Shown in pieces: positions 9,474 through 20,065 of a stretch of 64,000 nucleotides of DNA. Origin of the DNA: Saprospiraceae bacterium (lineage in GTDB: Bacteria; Bacteroidota; Bacteroidia; Chitinophagales; Saprospiraceae); contig JAEUUT010000143.1 of assembly GCA_016787415.1 (NCBI GenBank), positions 1 to 64,000 of the forward strand. The letters run 5' to 3'. Below the pieces are notes generated by a model. That model saw only the letters and a program-made list of their open reading frames with translations, had not been told where the DNA came from and did no database searches. Made by a program: the position numbers and the translations under genes. Numbering within the stretch: position 1 is the first letter of the stretch; each line of letters starts with the position of its first letter.

Positions 9474-10160
9474 ATGAGTTGGTTTAGCAAATTTCTCTCG
9501 TCTTCGATCGGGCAAAAGGTCATCATGTCGCTAACCGGCATTTTCCTGATGCTCTTTTTGATCGTCCACTTGCTCGGCAATCTGCAACTGTTAAAAGACG
9601 ACGGTGGAGAAGCGTTCAATACCTACGCTTTCTTCATGACCCACAATCCCCTGATCAAAACCATTTCCTACTCTTTATACGCCTTTATTCTGTGGCACGC
9701 CATCCAGGGCATCCGCCTGTGGCAGGCCAACAAGGCTGCCCGTGGTAATGTACGCTACGCAGTAGCACACACACGCCCCAATGAGCGCAATGCCCGCAAC
9801 ATGGCCTGGTTCGGGATCGTCATCTTCATTTTCCTGATCCTGCACCTCTGGCAGTTCTGGCTTCAGATGAAAATGGGCGTACTGCCTCCAGTGGAAGTGG
9901 AAGCCTATGACCATCCGGTTCAAAACCTGTACCTCCCCGTGGCAGCAGCATTCCAGAACCTGGGATTCGTCATTTTTTATGTGGTGTGCATGGTCGTTGT
10001 CGGGCTGCACCTCTGGCACGGCTTCTGGTCGGCGTTCCAGACACTGGGCATCAACCACCCGCGATACCTGCCTTTAATCAAAGGTGTGGGCATGGTGTAC
10101 GCAGTGGGCGTTTCGCTGGGTTTCGCGATCATTCCTGTTTGGATGTATCTGATGGGTTAA
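9474..10160 (+). CDS. sdhC: Succinate dehydrogenase cytochrome b subunit
   Basis: 228 residues from ATG 9474 ([16 protein letters not shown]), the usual family start; an upstream in-frame ATG at 9390 would add an unlikely 28 residues. Five membrane segments are visible, e.g. [41 protein letters not shown], and [16 protein letters not shown]. The histidines in VHLLGN, LWHAI, LHLW and LHLWHGFW are those expected to ligate the two haems b of the single-subunit Bacteroidetes anchor. It anchors SdhA/SdhB and passes electrons to menaquinone. First gene of the sdh cluster; sdhA starts 88 bases downstream. Confidence 0.93.
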   Translation: MSWFSKFLSSSIGQKVIMSLTGIFLMLFLIVHLLGNLQLLKDDGGEAFNTYAFFMTHNPLIKTISYSLYAFILWHAIQGIRLWQANKAARGNVRYAVAHTRPNERNARNMAWFGIVIFIFLILHLWQFWLQMKMGVLPPVEVEAYDHPVQNLYLPVAAAFQNLGFVIFYVVCMVVVGLHLWHGFWSAFQTLGINHPRYLPLIKGVGMVYAVGVSLGFAIIPVWMYLMG

Positions 10161-10248
10161 TTCCCGAAAGAGCATACAAAACATTGACTATCAACCAAAT
10201 TTCGAAAAGGACTCGTCCTTTTTCATTTCAATATTCCTGATAAAAGAT

Positions 10249-12174
<1,926 letters not shown>

Positions 12175-12241
12175 TGGTTTCAGGTACTTAAACAGAAATT
12201 AATACCCTAATTACCAATTGCTTGTTTTTAATTGCTTCATT

Positions 12242-12856
12242 ATGAAAGTTTTAATTACTGGATGTCTACTCTTTTTATTGGGGCAACTTCAGGCGCAAAT
12301 GAATACCATTGAACTGGTAAATCCTTCGTTTGAAGATTTGACTGCAGGTGATACCATATTACCTACTGGATGGATCAATACAGGTGTAAAAGGGGAAACT
12401 CCACCAGATGTACAACCAAGTTTTTATGAGGTGTATTTGAAACCTTCACACGGCGACACCTACCTTGGTATGGTAGTACGGAAAAACAACACCTGGGAAA
12501 GTGTCGCACAGGATTTGAACGGTTGGATGCATCAGGATTCAAGTTACAGTTTTAGCCTTGATCTTGCCAATTCCGATGTGTACAAAGCGTTTTCCAGAAA
12601 ATATGGAGACCTCTATTACACCAGGCCAACCATATTGAGAATTTGGGGCGTAAATACGTTGCAAAATACGAGGGAATTGCTGGCAGAAAGCGTGACTATT
12701 AATCATCATAAATGGAAACGTTATTCATTTATCCTACACCCTAATCAAGGCAGTTATAACCGTCTTGAATTATCTGCTTACTATGCACCAGGAAAGGAAA
12801 AAATGAATGGAAATTTGTTGATGGACAATTGCTCGGATTTGAAAATTTTGAAATAA
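12242..12856 (+). CDS. Secreted protein of unknown function, paralogue 1, inserted in the sdh cluster
   Basis: 204 residues from ATG 12242, chosen because the signal peptide (MKVLITGCLLFLLGQLQAQ) starts there. The mature part begins IELVNPSFED, has a central GMVVRKNNTWESVAQDLNGW motif, IWGVNT, and ends NLLMDNCSDLKIL. The pattern of a leading NPSFE and closing DNCSDL suggests a carbohydrate-binding-like jelly-roll module, as found at the N-terminus of some Bacteroidetes OmpA proteins (tentative). It is closely related to the next gene. AT-richer than sdhA. Function unknown. Confidence 0.75.
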   Translation: MKVLITGCLLFLLGQLQAQMNTIELVNPSFEDLTAGDTILPTGWINTGVKGETPPDVQPSFYEVYLKPSHGDTYLGMVVRKNNTWESVAQDLNGWMHQDSSYSFSLDLANSDVYKAFSRKYGDLYYTRPTILRIWGVNTLQNTRELLAESVTINHHKWKRYSFILHPNQGSYNRLELSAYYAPGKEKMNGNLLMDNCSDLKILK

Positions 12857-12875
12857 GGATAGTGATTGGTTGTGT

Positions 12876-13496
12876 ATGAAAAAACAAATATCACTTTTGT
12901 ATCTGTTTTTCTATGGGCTCTTGCTAGGTGCCCAAACAACAATTCATATTCAAAATGCATCTTTTGAATGGGATACCCCTTCCGCAGGAATGGCGCCTGG
13001 TGGCTGGTTGGATATGGGCGCGGCAGGAGAAACGCCATCCGACATACAACCCGGCTGGTATGGAGTAAAAATGGATGCGCAGGACGGCAAAAACTATGTG
13101 GGAATGGTGGTGCGCGACAACAATACCTGGGAGGGCATCGGACAAAAACTGAATGGATGGATGCGCAAAGATTCTACCTACTCTTTTAGCATCTGGCTGG
13201 CGCGTTCCAATACCTACCAGTCGATTTCGAGGATGACCGGGACAGAAGTGAATTACAAAAACCCCACTATTTTAAAAATCTGGGGCGTGAATACCCGAAC
13301 AGGCGAAGAAGAACTGCTCGCAGAAAGCACAACTGTTGGACACTCGGTTTGGACGCGGTACACATTTACCCTTGCACCGCTCAAATCGGATTACGACGAA
13401 ATCGATCTGATGGCTTACTACGCGCCTGGCAGTGAAGGAAAAAGTGGCAACTTGTTGATAGACAATTGCTCCGACATAGTAGAAGTAAAAAAATAG
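12876..13496 (+). CDS. Secreted protein of unknown function, paralogue 2, inserted in the sdh cluster
   Basis: 206 residues from ATG 12876 (MKKQISLLYLFFYGLLLGAQ signal peptide). Shares with the preceding gene IQNASFEW, GETPSDIQPGWY, MVVRDNNTWEGIGQKLNGWM, KIWGVNT, AESTTVGHSVW, MAYYAPGSEG and NLLIDNCSDIVEV, so the pair arose by tandem duplication. It starts 19 bases after the first copy. sdhB follows after 78 bases. A jelly-roll carbohydrate-binding-like fold is possible; function unknown. Confidence 0.75.
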   Translation: MKKQISLLYLFFYGLLLGAQTTIHIQNASFEWDTPSAGMAPGGWLDMGAAGETPSDIQPGWYGVKMDAQDGKNYVGMVVRDNNTWEGIGQKLNGWMRKDSTYSFSIWLARSNTYQSISRMTGTEVNYKNPTILKIWGVNTRTGEEELLAESTTVGHSVWTRYTFTLAPLKSDYDEIDLMAYYAPGSEGKSGNLLIDNCSDIVEVKK

Positions 13497-13574
13497 ACAA
13501 GAACAGGTTAGCGGTTTTAAGACCGGAGCCTTTCAAAAAATATCATTGTTCATCATCAACTCATCTCACGAAAG

Positions 13575-14330
13575 ATGAAACTGAATCTGAAAATCTGGCG
13601 CCAGGGCGGCAAATACAAGGGAGAATTTGTTACCTATCCCAATCTGGATGTAAATCCCGACATGTCATTCCTGGAAATGCTCGACGTACTGAACGAACAA
13701 CTCGTTTCGCAACGCGAAGAACCCGTGGCCTTCGAACACGACTGCCGCGAAGGTATCTGCGGTACCTGCTCGCTGGTGATCGACGGACAGGCGCACGGCC
13801 CGATGAAAGGCACTACGACCTGCCAGGTACACATGCGCCACTACAAGGAAGGCGAAACGATTGTGATCGAACCATTCCGCGCACAATCTTTCCCGGTCAT
13901 CAAAGACCTGGTGGTCGACCGCTCTGCATTCGACCGCATCATTCAGTCCGGTGGGTATGTCAGCGTTAATACCGGCCAGGCGCAGGACGCCAACGCTATT
14001 CCGATTGAAAAAGAACAGGCGTCCAAATCCTTCGACTCAGCCGCTTGCATCGGTTGTGGCGCCTGCGTGGCTGCCTGCCCCAACTCTTCGGCCATGCTGT
14101 TCACTTCTGCCAAAGTATCGCACCTGGCACTGCTGCCGCAAGGACATGTGGAACGCCAGAAACGCGTGCTGGCCATGGTGGCTCAAATGGACAAGGAAGG
14201 TTTTGGCAAATGCTCGAATGTAACAGCCTGCGAAGCGGAATGCCCGAAAGAAATTTCTGTAGAGAATATTGCACGGATGAACCGGGAGTTCCTGGGCGCC
14301 GTGTTCGCTTCGGATAAAAAGATGGCGTGA
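13575..14330 (+). CDS. sdhB: Succinate dehydrogenase iron-sulfur subunit
   Basis: 251 residues. N-terminal 2Fe-2S domain with [15 protein letters not shown] and a downstream Cys in TTTCQVHM; C-terminal domain with [15 protein letters not shown] and [14 protein letters not shown] for the 4Fe-4S and 3Fe-4S clusters. It transfers electrons from SdhA to the haem/quinone site of SdhC. Normally adjacent to sdhA; here about 1.4 kb separates them, holding two small paralogous secreted-protein genes. Confidence 0.95.
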   Translation: MKLNLKIWRQGGKYKGEFVTYPNLDVNPDMSFLEMLDVLNEQLVSQREEPVAFEHDCREGICGTCSLVIDGQAHGPMKGTTTCQVHMRHYKEGETIVIEPFRAQSFPVIKDLVVDRSAFDRIIQSGGYVSVNTGQAQDANAIPIEKEQASKSFDSAACIGCGACVAACPNSSAMLFTSAKVSHLALLPQGHVERQKRVLAMVAQMDKEGFGKCSNVTACEAECPKEISVENIARMNREFLGAVFASDKKMA

Positions 14331-14336
14331 GATGTT

Positions 14337-14538
14337 GGGTACCCGCTGACGCGGGAGGGGAAAAAGATTTAGCGGATGGAGCGGATTTTATTGATTTTTG
14401 TGGCCTGGCGGCCACATTCTGATTGATAATTCTTTTTTATAACGAGGAAAATCAAAAAGTGGCCGCCAGGCCACAAAAATCAATAAAATCCGCTCCATCC
14501 GATAAATCCCAATTCCCTTCCCGCGCCAGCGGGAACCC
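14337..14538. repeat. Long hairpin element with 42-bp perfect arms
   Basis: Arms at 14374-14415 and 14459-14500 are perfect inverted copies over 42 bp. The pairing extends outward imperfectly to GGGTACCCGCTGACGCGGG (from 14337) and CCCGCGCCAGCGGGAACCC (to 14538). Each arm tip, GTGGCCTGGCGGCCAC, is itself palindromic. Outward of it the arm is made of loosely 9-base units with GCGGAT. It fills the sdhB-to-hydrolase gap. Confidence 0.8.
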
Positions 14539-14568
14539 TAAATCCCGCCCAATCCAACCTCATCACCC

Positions 14569-15558
14569 ATGGAAATACCCTCGTCCAGCCCTACCCCGCT
14601 CGAAACAGCCAGAAAATGGCTGGGATTTCTGAGCCTCTCCTTTCTGCTACGCTGGGCGATTCTTCTTTTTCTCGGATACTGGCTCTGGACCAATTGGCAC
14701 AACGACCTGCCAGCCGAGGCTGCTATTCGCGAATACGCACTCCCCGACTCCCGCTTTTTGCACATCGACAATATGGACGTCCATTGCCGTATCAGCGGGA
14801 AAGGCGACCCTATTCTGTTGTTGCACGACGCGCAGAGTTCGCTGCACACCTGGAACGGCTGGGCCACTGCTTTGTCGGATAAATACCAGGTCATCAGTGT
14901 CGATTTGCCCGGCTTCGGGCTCACGGGGCCGCACCCGCGCGGGAGTTACAGCGCATTTATGTACGCGAGTTTTCTTGACAGCGTGGCGACACACCTCAAC
15001 CTGCGCAAATTTCACCTGGCAGGCAACGGACTCGGCGCACAGATTGCCTGGCACTATGCCGCAGAATCTACCTCCGGGAAGGTCGATAAATTGATTCTGA
15101 TTGCCGCACCCGGCTTTGAAGAAAAAAAGTCATCTATTGTAAACCTGCTGGCCCGAACGCCCGTGCTCAACCGCGCGCTGTGGAAAATAACGCCCCGTTC
15201 GTTTATCAATATCATGCTGGAAGATGTGTATTCCGATGATAGTCTGGTGACCGACAGCCTCGAACAGCGCCATTTCGACCTGCTGCTGCGCAGTGGCAAC
15301 CGCAAGGCATTTACCGACCGCGCTTCCGTGAGCGACAACCGCCCGCCCGCCGATGTGGTGGAAAAAATTACCAATCCCACCCTCATTCTCTGGGGCGCGG
15401 AAGACACGCGCATTTCGCCCGAACATGCGTACGACTTTCACCGGCGCATTCGGGGCGCATTCCTGAAAATTTACCGAAATACCGGCCACTGGCCGCAGGA
15501 GGAAAACCCGGTTCAGACAGCAAAAGACGTCCGGGCATTTCTGGAAGGAAAGTTTTGA
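14569..15558 (+). CDS. Membrane-anchored alpha/beta-hydrolase-fold protein lacking the nucleophile serine
   Basis: 329 residues. One membrane segment at ~residues 20-42 (LLRWAILLFLGYWLWTNW). The hydrolase core follows: LLLHDAQSSLHTW (oxyanion-hole loop), VISVDLPGFGLTG, then the elbow HLAGNGLGAQIAW. The usual elbow is G-x-S-x-G; here it is G-N-G-L-G, so the nucleophile position is glycine. The acid (LILWGAEDTRI) and histidine (NTGHWPQEENP) positions are kept. It may be a non-catalytic member or use another residue. Flanked on both sides by hairpin repeats, so probably a single-gene unit. Confidence 0.85.
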   Translation: MEIPSSSPTPLETARKWLGFLSLSFLLRWAILLFLGYWLWTNWHNDLPAEAAIREYALPDSRFLHIDNMDVHCRISGKGDPILLLHDAQSSLHTWNGWATALSDKYQVISVDLPGFGLTGPHPRGSYSAFMYASFLDSVATHLNLRKFHLAGNGLGAQIAWHYAAESTSGKVDKLILIAAPGFEEKKSSIVNLLARTPVLNRALWKITPRSFINIMLEDVYSDDSLVTDSLEQRHFDLLLRSGNRKAFTDRASVSDNRPPADVVEKITNPTLILWGAEDTRISPEHAYDFHRRIRGAFLKIYRNTGHWPQEENPVQTAKDVRAFLEGKF

Positions 15559-15653
15559 TTTAAGATTAAAGATTACATGATTTTAGATTTAAGATTTGAG
15601 GGCATCCCGTTTACTTCTACAATCTCAAATCATGTAATCTAAAATCTTAAATC
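15557..15653. repeat. Heptamer-tailed hairpin element (GATTTTA type, orientation 1)
   Basis: Arms of 27 bp at 15557-15583 and 15627-15653 match except for two positions and consist of GATTTAA/GATTTTA-like heptamers. The left arm overlaps the hydrolase stop codon. A 27-base asymmetric core at 15593-15619 is the inverse complement (24/27) of the core in the element at 17095-17191, on the other side of the cysteine synthase gene. Confidence 0.8.
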
Positions 15654-16097
15654 ATTCACCTATCGGCGGAGGCCCGTTTCGAGATACGAGGTGACATAAG
15701 GTACAGCGCGTACGATTATAAGACAAATGGCAACTACGTAAAAAACTAGCATAGGTGGGGGGATTGAAATGTGAATTAATTGTGTGTGTAAGCCAAAATC
15801 CAGACGAATGTTTGGAGAAGGCGACCAAAGGTGAACATAATATTTAGTATTGCAAAAATATACAAGTGATTTTTTTGTTAAGCATGCTTTTGCAAATCAA
15901 ATAGACCTACTTTGAGCGCTATGAAGTACTTTTGCGGCAGCAAATGGCGACGGGATTCCGGCAAGTTATTCCCCACCAGCGCCCCGGAATGATTTTTTGT
16001 CCGGTGATTGCATATTTTATTCCTGCTTTCCCGAAAATTCTGTTTACTTTTCGCAAAAGCAAATTCACTACGTTGTACATCTCTAAAAGTTCCCGGA
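15654..16097. other. Intergenic region before the cysteine synthase gene
   Basis: About 440 bases without a credible gene. A TACTTTTG -7-like box occurs on the plus strand near 15926-15933, and a second weaker box (TACTTTTC) near 16045. An in-frame upstream ATG at 16008 exists but gives no family-like residues. No RNA gene was recognised. Confidence 0.4.
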
Positions 16098-17096
16098 ATG
16101 GTATTTAACAATATCCTTGAAACAATCGGCAAGACGCCGCTTATTCGCCTCAACAACGTTGTGATGCACATTCCAGCCACCGTGTATGCCAAAGTTGAGG
16201 CCTTCAACCCCGGACTGAGTGCAAAAGACCGCATTGCCCTGCACATGATCGAACGCGCCGAACGCCTCGGCAAACTCAAGCCCGGCGGCACCGTTGTGGA
16301 CGCTACCAGCGGCAACACGGGGTTCAGTCTGGCCATGGTATCGGCACTCAAAGGCTACCGTTGCGTGCTGACCGTTTCCAGCAAAATTTCGGAAGACAAA
16401 CTCAACAACCTCAAGGCCATGGGCGCTGAAGTGATCCTGTGCCCGCAAGAGGCCAAGCCCGACGACCCGAATTCGTACTACCGCATGGCCGAGCGCCTGT
16501 CCAAGGAAATTCCCGGCGCTTACTACATCAACCAGAATTACAACCTCGAAAACAGCGAAGCGCACTACCTGAGCACCGGCCCCGAAATATGGGAACAAAC
16601 CCAGGGGCGCATCACCTGGCTCGTGGGCTCCGCCAGCACCGGCGGCACGCTCTGTGGCTCGGGCCGCTACCTGCGCGAGCAGAATCCTGATCTGAAAATT
16701 ATCGGCGTGGATGCCTATGGTTCCGTACTGAAAAAGTACCACGAAACGGGCGTTTACGACGAAAAGGAAATTTACCCATACCGCATCGAAGGCGCCGGAA
16801 AAAACATCATTCCGGCCAATATGGACTTCCAGATGATCGACAAGTTCATCAAAGTGACCGATAAGGACAGCGCCCTGCGCGCCCGCGAACTCGCTCGCAT
16901 GGAAGGCATGATGGTGGGCTACTCCAGCGGCGCGGCCCTGCAAGCCCTCGAACAAATCCAGGACGAACTCACGGAAGACGACATCGTGGTGCTGCTCTTC
17001 AGCGACCACGGCTCGAAATACGCCACCAAGTTCTTTAGCGACAAGTGGATGATCGAACAGGGATTCATGGAGGCGCCTGAAGTAAAAGCCCTTTGA
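16098..17096 (+). CDS. PLP-dependent cysteine synthase / cystathionine beta-synthase family enzyme
   Basis: 332 residues from ATG 16098 (MVFNNILETIGKTPLIRLN), the standard family start. The PLP lysine is in NPGLSAKDR; the substrate loop is DATSGNTGFSLA; the phosphate loop is GSASTGGTLCGSG. There are no CBS regulatory domains. The enzyme condenses an activated serine (O-acetylserine or serine) with sulfide or homocysteine; the sequence alone does not decide which, and this Bacteroidetes subgroup is annotated both ways. Isolated between two mutually inverted hairpin repeats. Confidence 0.88.
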   Translation: MVFNNILETIGKTPLIRLNNVVMHIPATVYAKVEAFNPGLSAKDRIALHMIERAERLGKLKPGGTVVDATSGNTGFSLAMVSALKGYRCVLTVSSKISEDKLNNLKAMGAEVILCPQEAKPDDPNSYYRMAERLSKEIPGAYYINQNYNLENSEAHYLSTGPEIWEQTQGRITWLVGSASTGGTLCGSGRYLREQNPDLKIIGVDAYGSVLKKYHETGVYDEKEIYPYRIEGAGKNIIPANMDFQMIDKFIKVTDKDSALRARELARMEGMMVGYSSGAALQALEQIQDELTEDDIVVLLFSDHGSKYATKFFSDKWMIEQGFMEAPEVKAL

Positions 17097-17191
17097 TTTA
17101 AGATTTTAGATTACATGATTTTAGATTTTAGAAGTATTCGAGATGCCCTCAAATCTTACATCTAAAATCATGTAATCTAAAATCTTAAATC
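17095..17191. repeat. Heptamer-tailed hairpin element (GATTTTA type, orientation 2)
   Basis: Perfect 32-bp arms at 17095-17126 and 17160-17191, made of GATTTTA-like heptamers with one octamer. The core at 17129-17155 is the inverse of that at 15593-15619, so the two elements are the same family inserted in opposite orientations on either side of the cysteine synthase gene. Confidence 0.85.
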
Positions 17192-17215
17192 CCAAACACC
17201 CGTATTCTTTTTACT

Positions 17216-18070
17216 ATGCAACTCATACAAATTGATCGTCGCAGCGGACTCACGCGCGAGGAATTCATCGAAAATTACCTCAAACCCAAAAAACCGGTGG
17301 TGTTCACCGACCTGGCCAAAGACTGGCCAGCCATGACCAAGTGGACACCCGAATTTCTGAAAGAAAACTACGGCTACCTCGACGTGCCGGTGATAGGCCC
17401 CGATTACCACAAACCTGGGCCCAACTACATGAAAAGCGGCGAAACCATGAAGTTCGGCGACTACCTGGACATGATTCAGGCTGGCCCTGCCGACAAGCGC
17501 ATTTTCCTGTGGAACATCCTCGACCACGCCAAGGAATTGGTCAATGACGTGTCCAACCCGACCATCTGCGACGGCTGGATCGACAACTACCCGTTTATGT
17601 TTTTCGGCGGCGCCGGTTCGGTCACCAACCTGCACTACGACATCGATTGCTCGCACGTGTTCCACACACACTTCTGGACGCGCAAGCACATCGTACTGTT
17701 CGATCAGGCACAAAACCCGTTCCTCTATCAGCACCCGTACACCGTGCAGAGCCACGTGAACCCGCTGAAGCCTGATTATGAAAAATACCCGGCACTCGAC
17801 AAAGCCACGGGCCATGAAACCATCCTCCAGCACGGCGAAACACTGTTTATCCCATCCATGTGGTGGCACTACATCGTGTACGTGGATGGCGGCTACTCCA
17901 TCAGCCTCCGCTCCCGCGACTCCGTCCTCACCCAGGCCAAAGGGCTGTGGAACATCGCCCGCCACTTCGTCATCGACAAGGGCATGAATGCGGTGATGGG
18001 CCCCCGCTGGAAAGACTGGAAAGAAGCGCAAGCGCAGAAAAAGGCGAAAGAGGCCATGAAAGCAGCGTGA
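17216..18070 (+). CDS. Cupin-like (JmjC/cupin_8) domain protein
   Basis: 284 residues. N-terminal GLTREEFIENYLKPKKPVVF and FTDLAKDWPA are typical of cupin_8 proteins. The metal site is suggested by TNLHYDIDCSHVF (HxD) and the later histidine in PSMWWHYIVY; Fe(II)/2-oxoglutarate-dependent hydroxylation is the family reaction. Substrate unknown. The C-terminus is a lysine/alanine-rich helix. Hairpin repeats on both sides suggest an independent transcript. Confidence 0.85.
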   Translation: MQLIQIDRRSGLTREEFIENYLKPKKPVVFTDLAKDWPAMTKWTPEFLKENYGYLDVPVIGPDYHKPGPNYMKSGETMKFGDYLDMIQAGPADKRIFLWNILDHAKELVNDVSNPTICDGWIDNYPFMFFGGAGSVTNLHYDIDCSHVFHTHFWTRKHIVLFDQAQNPFLYQHPYTVQSHVNPLKPDYEKYPALDKATGHETILQHGETLFIPSMWWHYIVYVDGGYSISLRSRDSVLTQAKGLWNIARHFVIDKGMNAVMGPRWKDWKEAQAQKKAKEAMKAA

Positions 18071-18224
18071 AGTTAGTTATGAGTTATGAGTGATGAGTTA
18101 TGAGTGTTTGTGCTGTACACCTGGCCACTCTATTGACAATGCCAAGCGTACAGCACAAACACTCATAACTCATCACTCATCATTCATAACTAAAAAGAAA
18201 TTCATAACTCATAACTCATAACTC
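18071..18224. repeat. Heptamer-tailed hairpin element (copy 2; GTGCTGTACAC type)
   Basis: Arms of 44 bp at 18075-18118 and 18148-18191 differ at only two positions. They comprise a common core (TGTTTGTGCTGTAC) and tandem ATGAGTT/ATGAGTG heptamers. A further CTCATAA heptamer run extends to 18224. The apex reads CTGGC...ATGCCAAG, as in copy 1 at 8761-8872. It ends a few bases before the GTG start of the next gene. Confidence 0.85.
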
Positions 18225-18230
18225 AAAGAA

Positions 18231-19475
18231 GTGGATTTATTCGATCGTATTCTCAAGCAGGCCGGCCCGCTCGGCAAATACGCTGAAGTGGCGGAAGGCT
18301 ACTACATGTTTCCCCAACTGGAGGGCGAACTCGGCAACCGGATGAAATTCAAAGGCAAAGAAGTCATTTGCTGGAGCATCAATAACTACCTCGGCCTGGC
18401 CAACCACCCGGAAGTGCGCAAAGCCGACGCAGAGGCCGCCGCACGCTGGGGCCTCGCCTACCCCATGGGCGCCCGCATGATGTCGGGTGAAACCAAACTG
18501 CACAAACAACTCGAAACCGGCCTGGCGCATTTTGTGGGCAAGGAAGACGGTTACCTCCTCAACTACGGCTACCAGGGCATCCTGTCGGTCATCGATTCGC
18601 TGCTGACCCGCCACGACGTGGCCGTGTACGACGCCGAAAGCCACGCCTGCATCGTGGATGCCATGCGCATGCACATGGGCAAACGTTTCGCCTACACGCA
18701 CAACGACATCGACAGCCTGGCCAAAAACCTCGAACGCGCTAAAAAACTCACCGACGAAAGCGGCGGCGGCATCCTCGTCATCACCGAAGGCGTATTCGGT
18801 ATGCGCGGCGACCAGGGCAAACTCCGCGAAATCGCCGCCCTGAAAGAACACTACGGTTTCCGACTGCTCATCGACGACGCACACGGTTTCGGAATGCTCG
18901 GCGCTACCGGCGCCGGCGCCGCCGAAGAACAGGGCGTCACCGACGACGTAGACCTGTATTTCAGCACCTTCGCCAAAAGTATGGCGCTCATCGGCGCATT
19001 CATCGCCGGCCCGACGGACATCATCCGTTTCCTGCGCTACAACATGCGCTCACAGATCTTCGCCAAGTCGCTGCCCATGCCGCTCGTGGAAGGCGCGCTC
19101 AAACGTTTCGAACTGCTCAAAAACGAACCGCAACTCCGCGAAAAACTCTGGGACAACGTACGCATGCTGCAAAACGGCCTGAAAGAACGCGGTTTCGACA
19201 TCGGCGACACCAACACCTGCGTGACGCCCGTGTACATGCACGGCGAAGTGGAAGAAGCCATGGCCCTCGTGATGGATATGCGCGACAACTACGGCGTGTT
19301 CTGCTCCATCGTGGTGTATCCGGTGATTCCAAAAGGCATGATTATCCTGCGCCTGATTCCGACGGCCGCACACACGGAAGAAGATATCCGCATTACGCTG
19401 GATGCTTTCTCAGCGGTGCGCGAGAAAATGCAGCAGGGGCTGTATAAAGGGCATGTGCCGCAGGTGATCGCGTAA
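18231..19475 (+). CDS. Alpha-oxoamine synthase family PLP enzyme, probably serine palmitoyltransferase
   Basis: 414 residues, apparently from GTG 18231. Features: SINNYLGLANHPEVR, GARMMSGETKLHKQLE, the aspartate in LIDDAHGFGMLGATGAG and the PLP lysine in STFAKSMALIGAFIAG. This is the fold shared by serine palmitoyltransferase, 2-amino-3-ketobutyrate CoA ligase and KAPA synthase. Bacteroidetes make sphingolipids and their SPT belongs here, so SPT is the favoured reading; glycine C-acetyltransferase is the alternative. A good terminator follows. Confidence 0.8.
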   Translation: MDLFDRILKQAGPLGKYAEVAEGYYMFPQLEGELGNRMKFKGKEVICWSINNYLGLANHPEVRKADAEAAARWGLAYPMGARMMSGETKLHKQLETGLAHFVGKEDGYLLNYGYQGILSVIDSLLTRHDVAVYDAESHACIVDAMRMHMGKRFAYTHNDIDSLAKNLERAKKLTDESGGGILVITEGVFGMRGDQGKLREIAALKEHYGFRLLIDDAHGFGMLGATGAGAAEEQGVTDDVDLYFSTFAKSMALIGAFIAGPTDIIRFLRYNMRSQIFAKSLPMPLVEGALKRFELLKNEPQLREKLWDNVRMLQNGLKERGFDIGDTNTCVTPVYMHGEVEEAMALVMDMRDNYGVFCSIVVYPVIPKGMIILRLIPTAAHTEEDIRITLDAFSAVREKMQQGLYKGHVPQVIA

Positions 19476-19525
19476 CACGGATTGCACGGAAGGATTTGCG
19501 GATGTACGCGGATTTTTAAAGGGAG

Positions 19526-19565
19526 AGCCTCGTTCGTATCTTGGGTACGGGCGGGGCTTTTTTAT
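19526..19565 (+). terminator. Intrinsic terminator after the alpha-oxoamine synthase gene
   Basis: AGCCTCGTTCGTA (19526-19538) pairs, with G-U pairs, with TACGGGCGGGGCT (19546-19558), followed by a run of T. It sits between two convergent genes; the T-run overlaps the stop codon of the minus-strand gene. Confidence 0.75.
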
Positions 19566-19918
19566 TTGGTTTTCTTGCGGATAATGAGCACCCGCTGGTC
19601 GGAGAAGTCCATCCAGGCGAAGTCATAAACCAAGCGGTACATTTTGCCTTCTTTGTTCCAGTAGATGCCGGTCATGTACTCCCAGCGGAATTTGGCGCGG
19701 GTTAGGATGGTTTTGTCAACCGTTTCTTTTACGGAATCGCCCATGATGGTAGCGAGGATTTCACGGTTGCGGTGAAGGTAGGCGTCGATTTCCTGGACTT
19801 CATTTTTGGTGGATTGACGTTTTTGAAAATGATGCTGGTTTTTGCAGAGGATACTGCAAAAACGTTTGTCAGTCCGGCCAAGGAACTCTTTGCCACATTG
19901 GAAGCAGTGTTTTTTCAT
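19562..19918 (-). CDS. Small zinc-finger-like protein of unknown function
   Basis: 118 residues. The N-terminus has CFQCGKEF...RFCSILCKNQHH, a Cys4 arrangement like FCS/MYM-type zinc ribbons. The rest (EIDAYLHRNREIL, FRWEYMTGIYWNKEGKMYRLVYDF, DFSDQRVLIIRK) is a conserved-looking alpha/beta part with no known name to me. Probably DNA- or RNA-associated, but function is not assigned. It diverges from the recombinase gene. Confidence 0.7.
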   Translation of the reverse strand: MKKHCFQCGKEFLGRTDKRFCSILCKNQHHFQKRQSTKNEVQEIDAYLHRNREILATIMGDSVKETVDKTILTRAKFRWEYMTGIYWNKEGKMYRLVYDFAWMDFSDQRVLIIRKKTK

Positions 19919-19951
19919 ATTATGAAAGCGATTAAAAATGGTAAAAAACGG

Positions 19952-19996
19952 CTTAATCGTTTAGTATCGGATAGTAAGTGATTACAAACGATTAAG
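19952..19996. promoter_or_regulatory. Inverted repeat upstream of the recombinase gene
   Basis: CTTAATCGTTT at 19952-19962 is exactly matched by AAACGATTAAG at 19986-19996 with a 23-base spacer. It lies between the divergent zinc-finger gene and the recombinase start. It could be an operator or a recombinase binding site; no direct evidence. Confidence 0.4.
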
Positions 19997-20065
19997 TTTT
20001 TAACGCGTTGGTTTTTAATGGTTTACTCAAGTTTATTTTTTTTACTTTGCTCAAAAAATTACGAA

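Noticed and set aside
16008..16097. Upstream start for the cysteine synthase gene
   Set aside because: The added residues (MHILFLLSRKFCLLF...) do not fit the cytosolic enzyme family, whose members start as at 16098.
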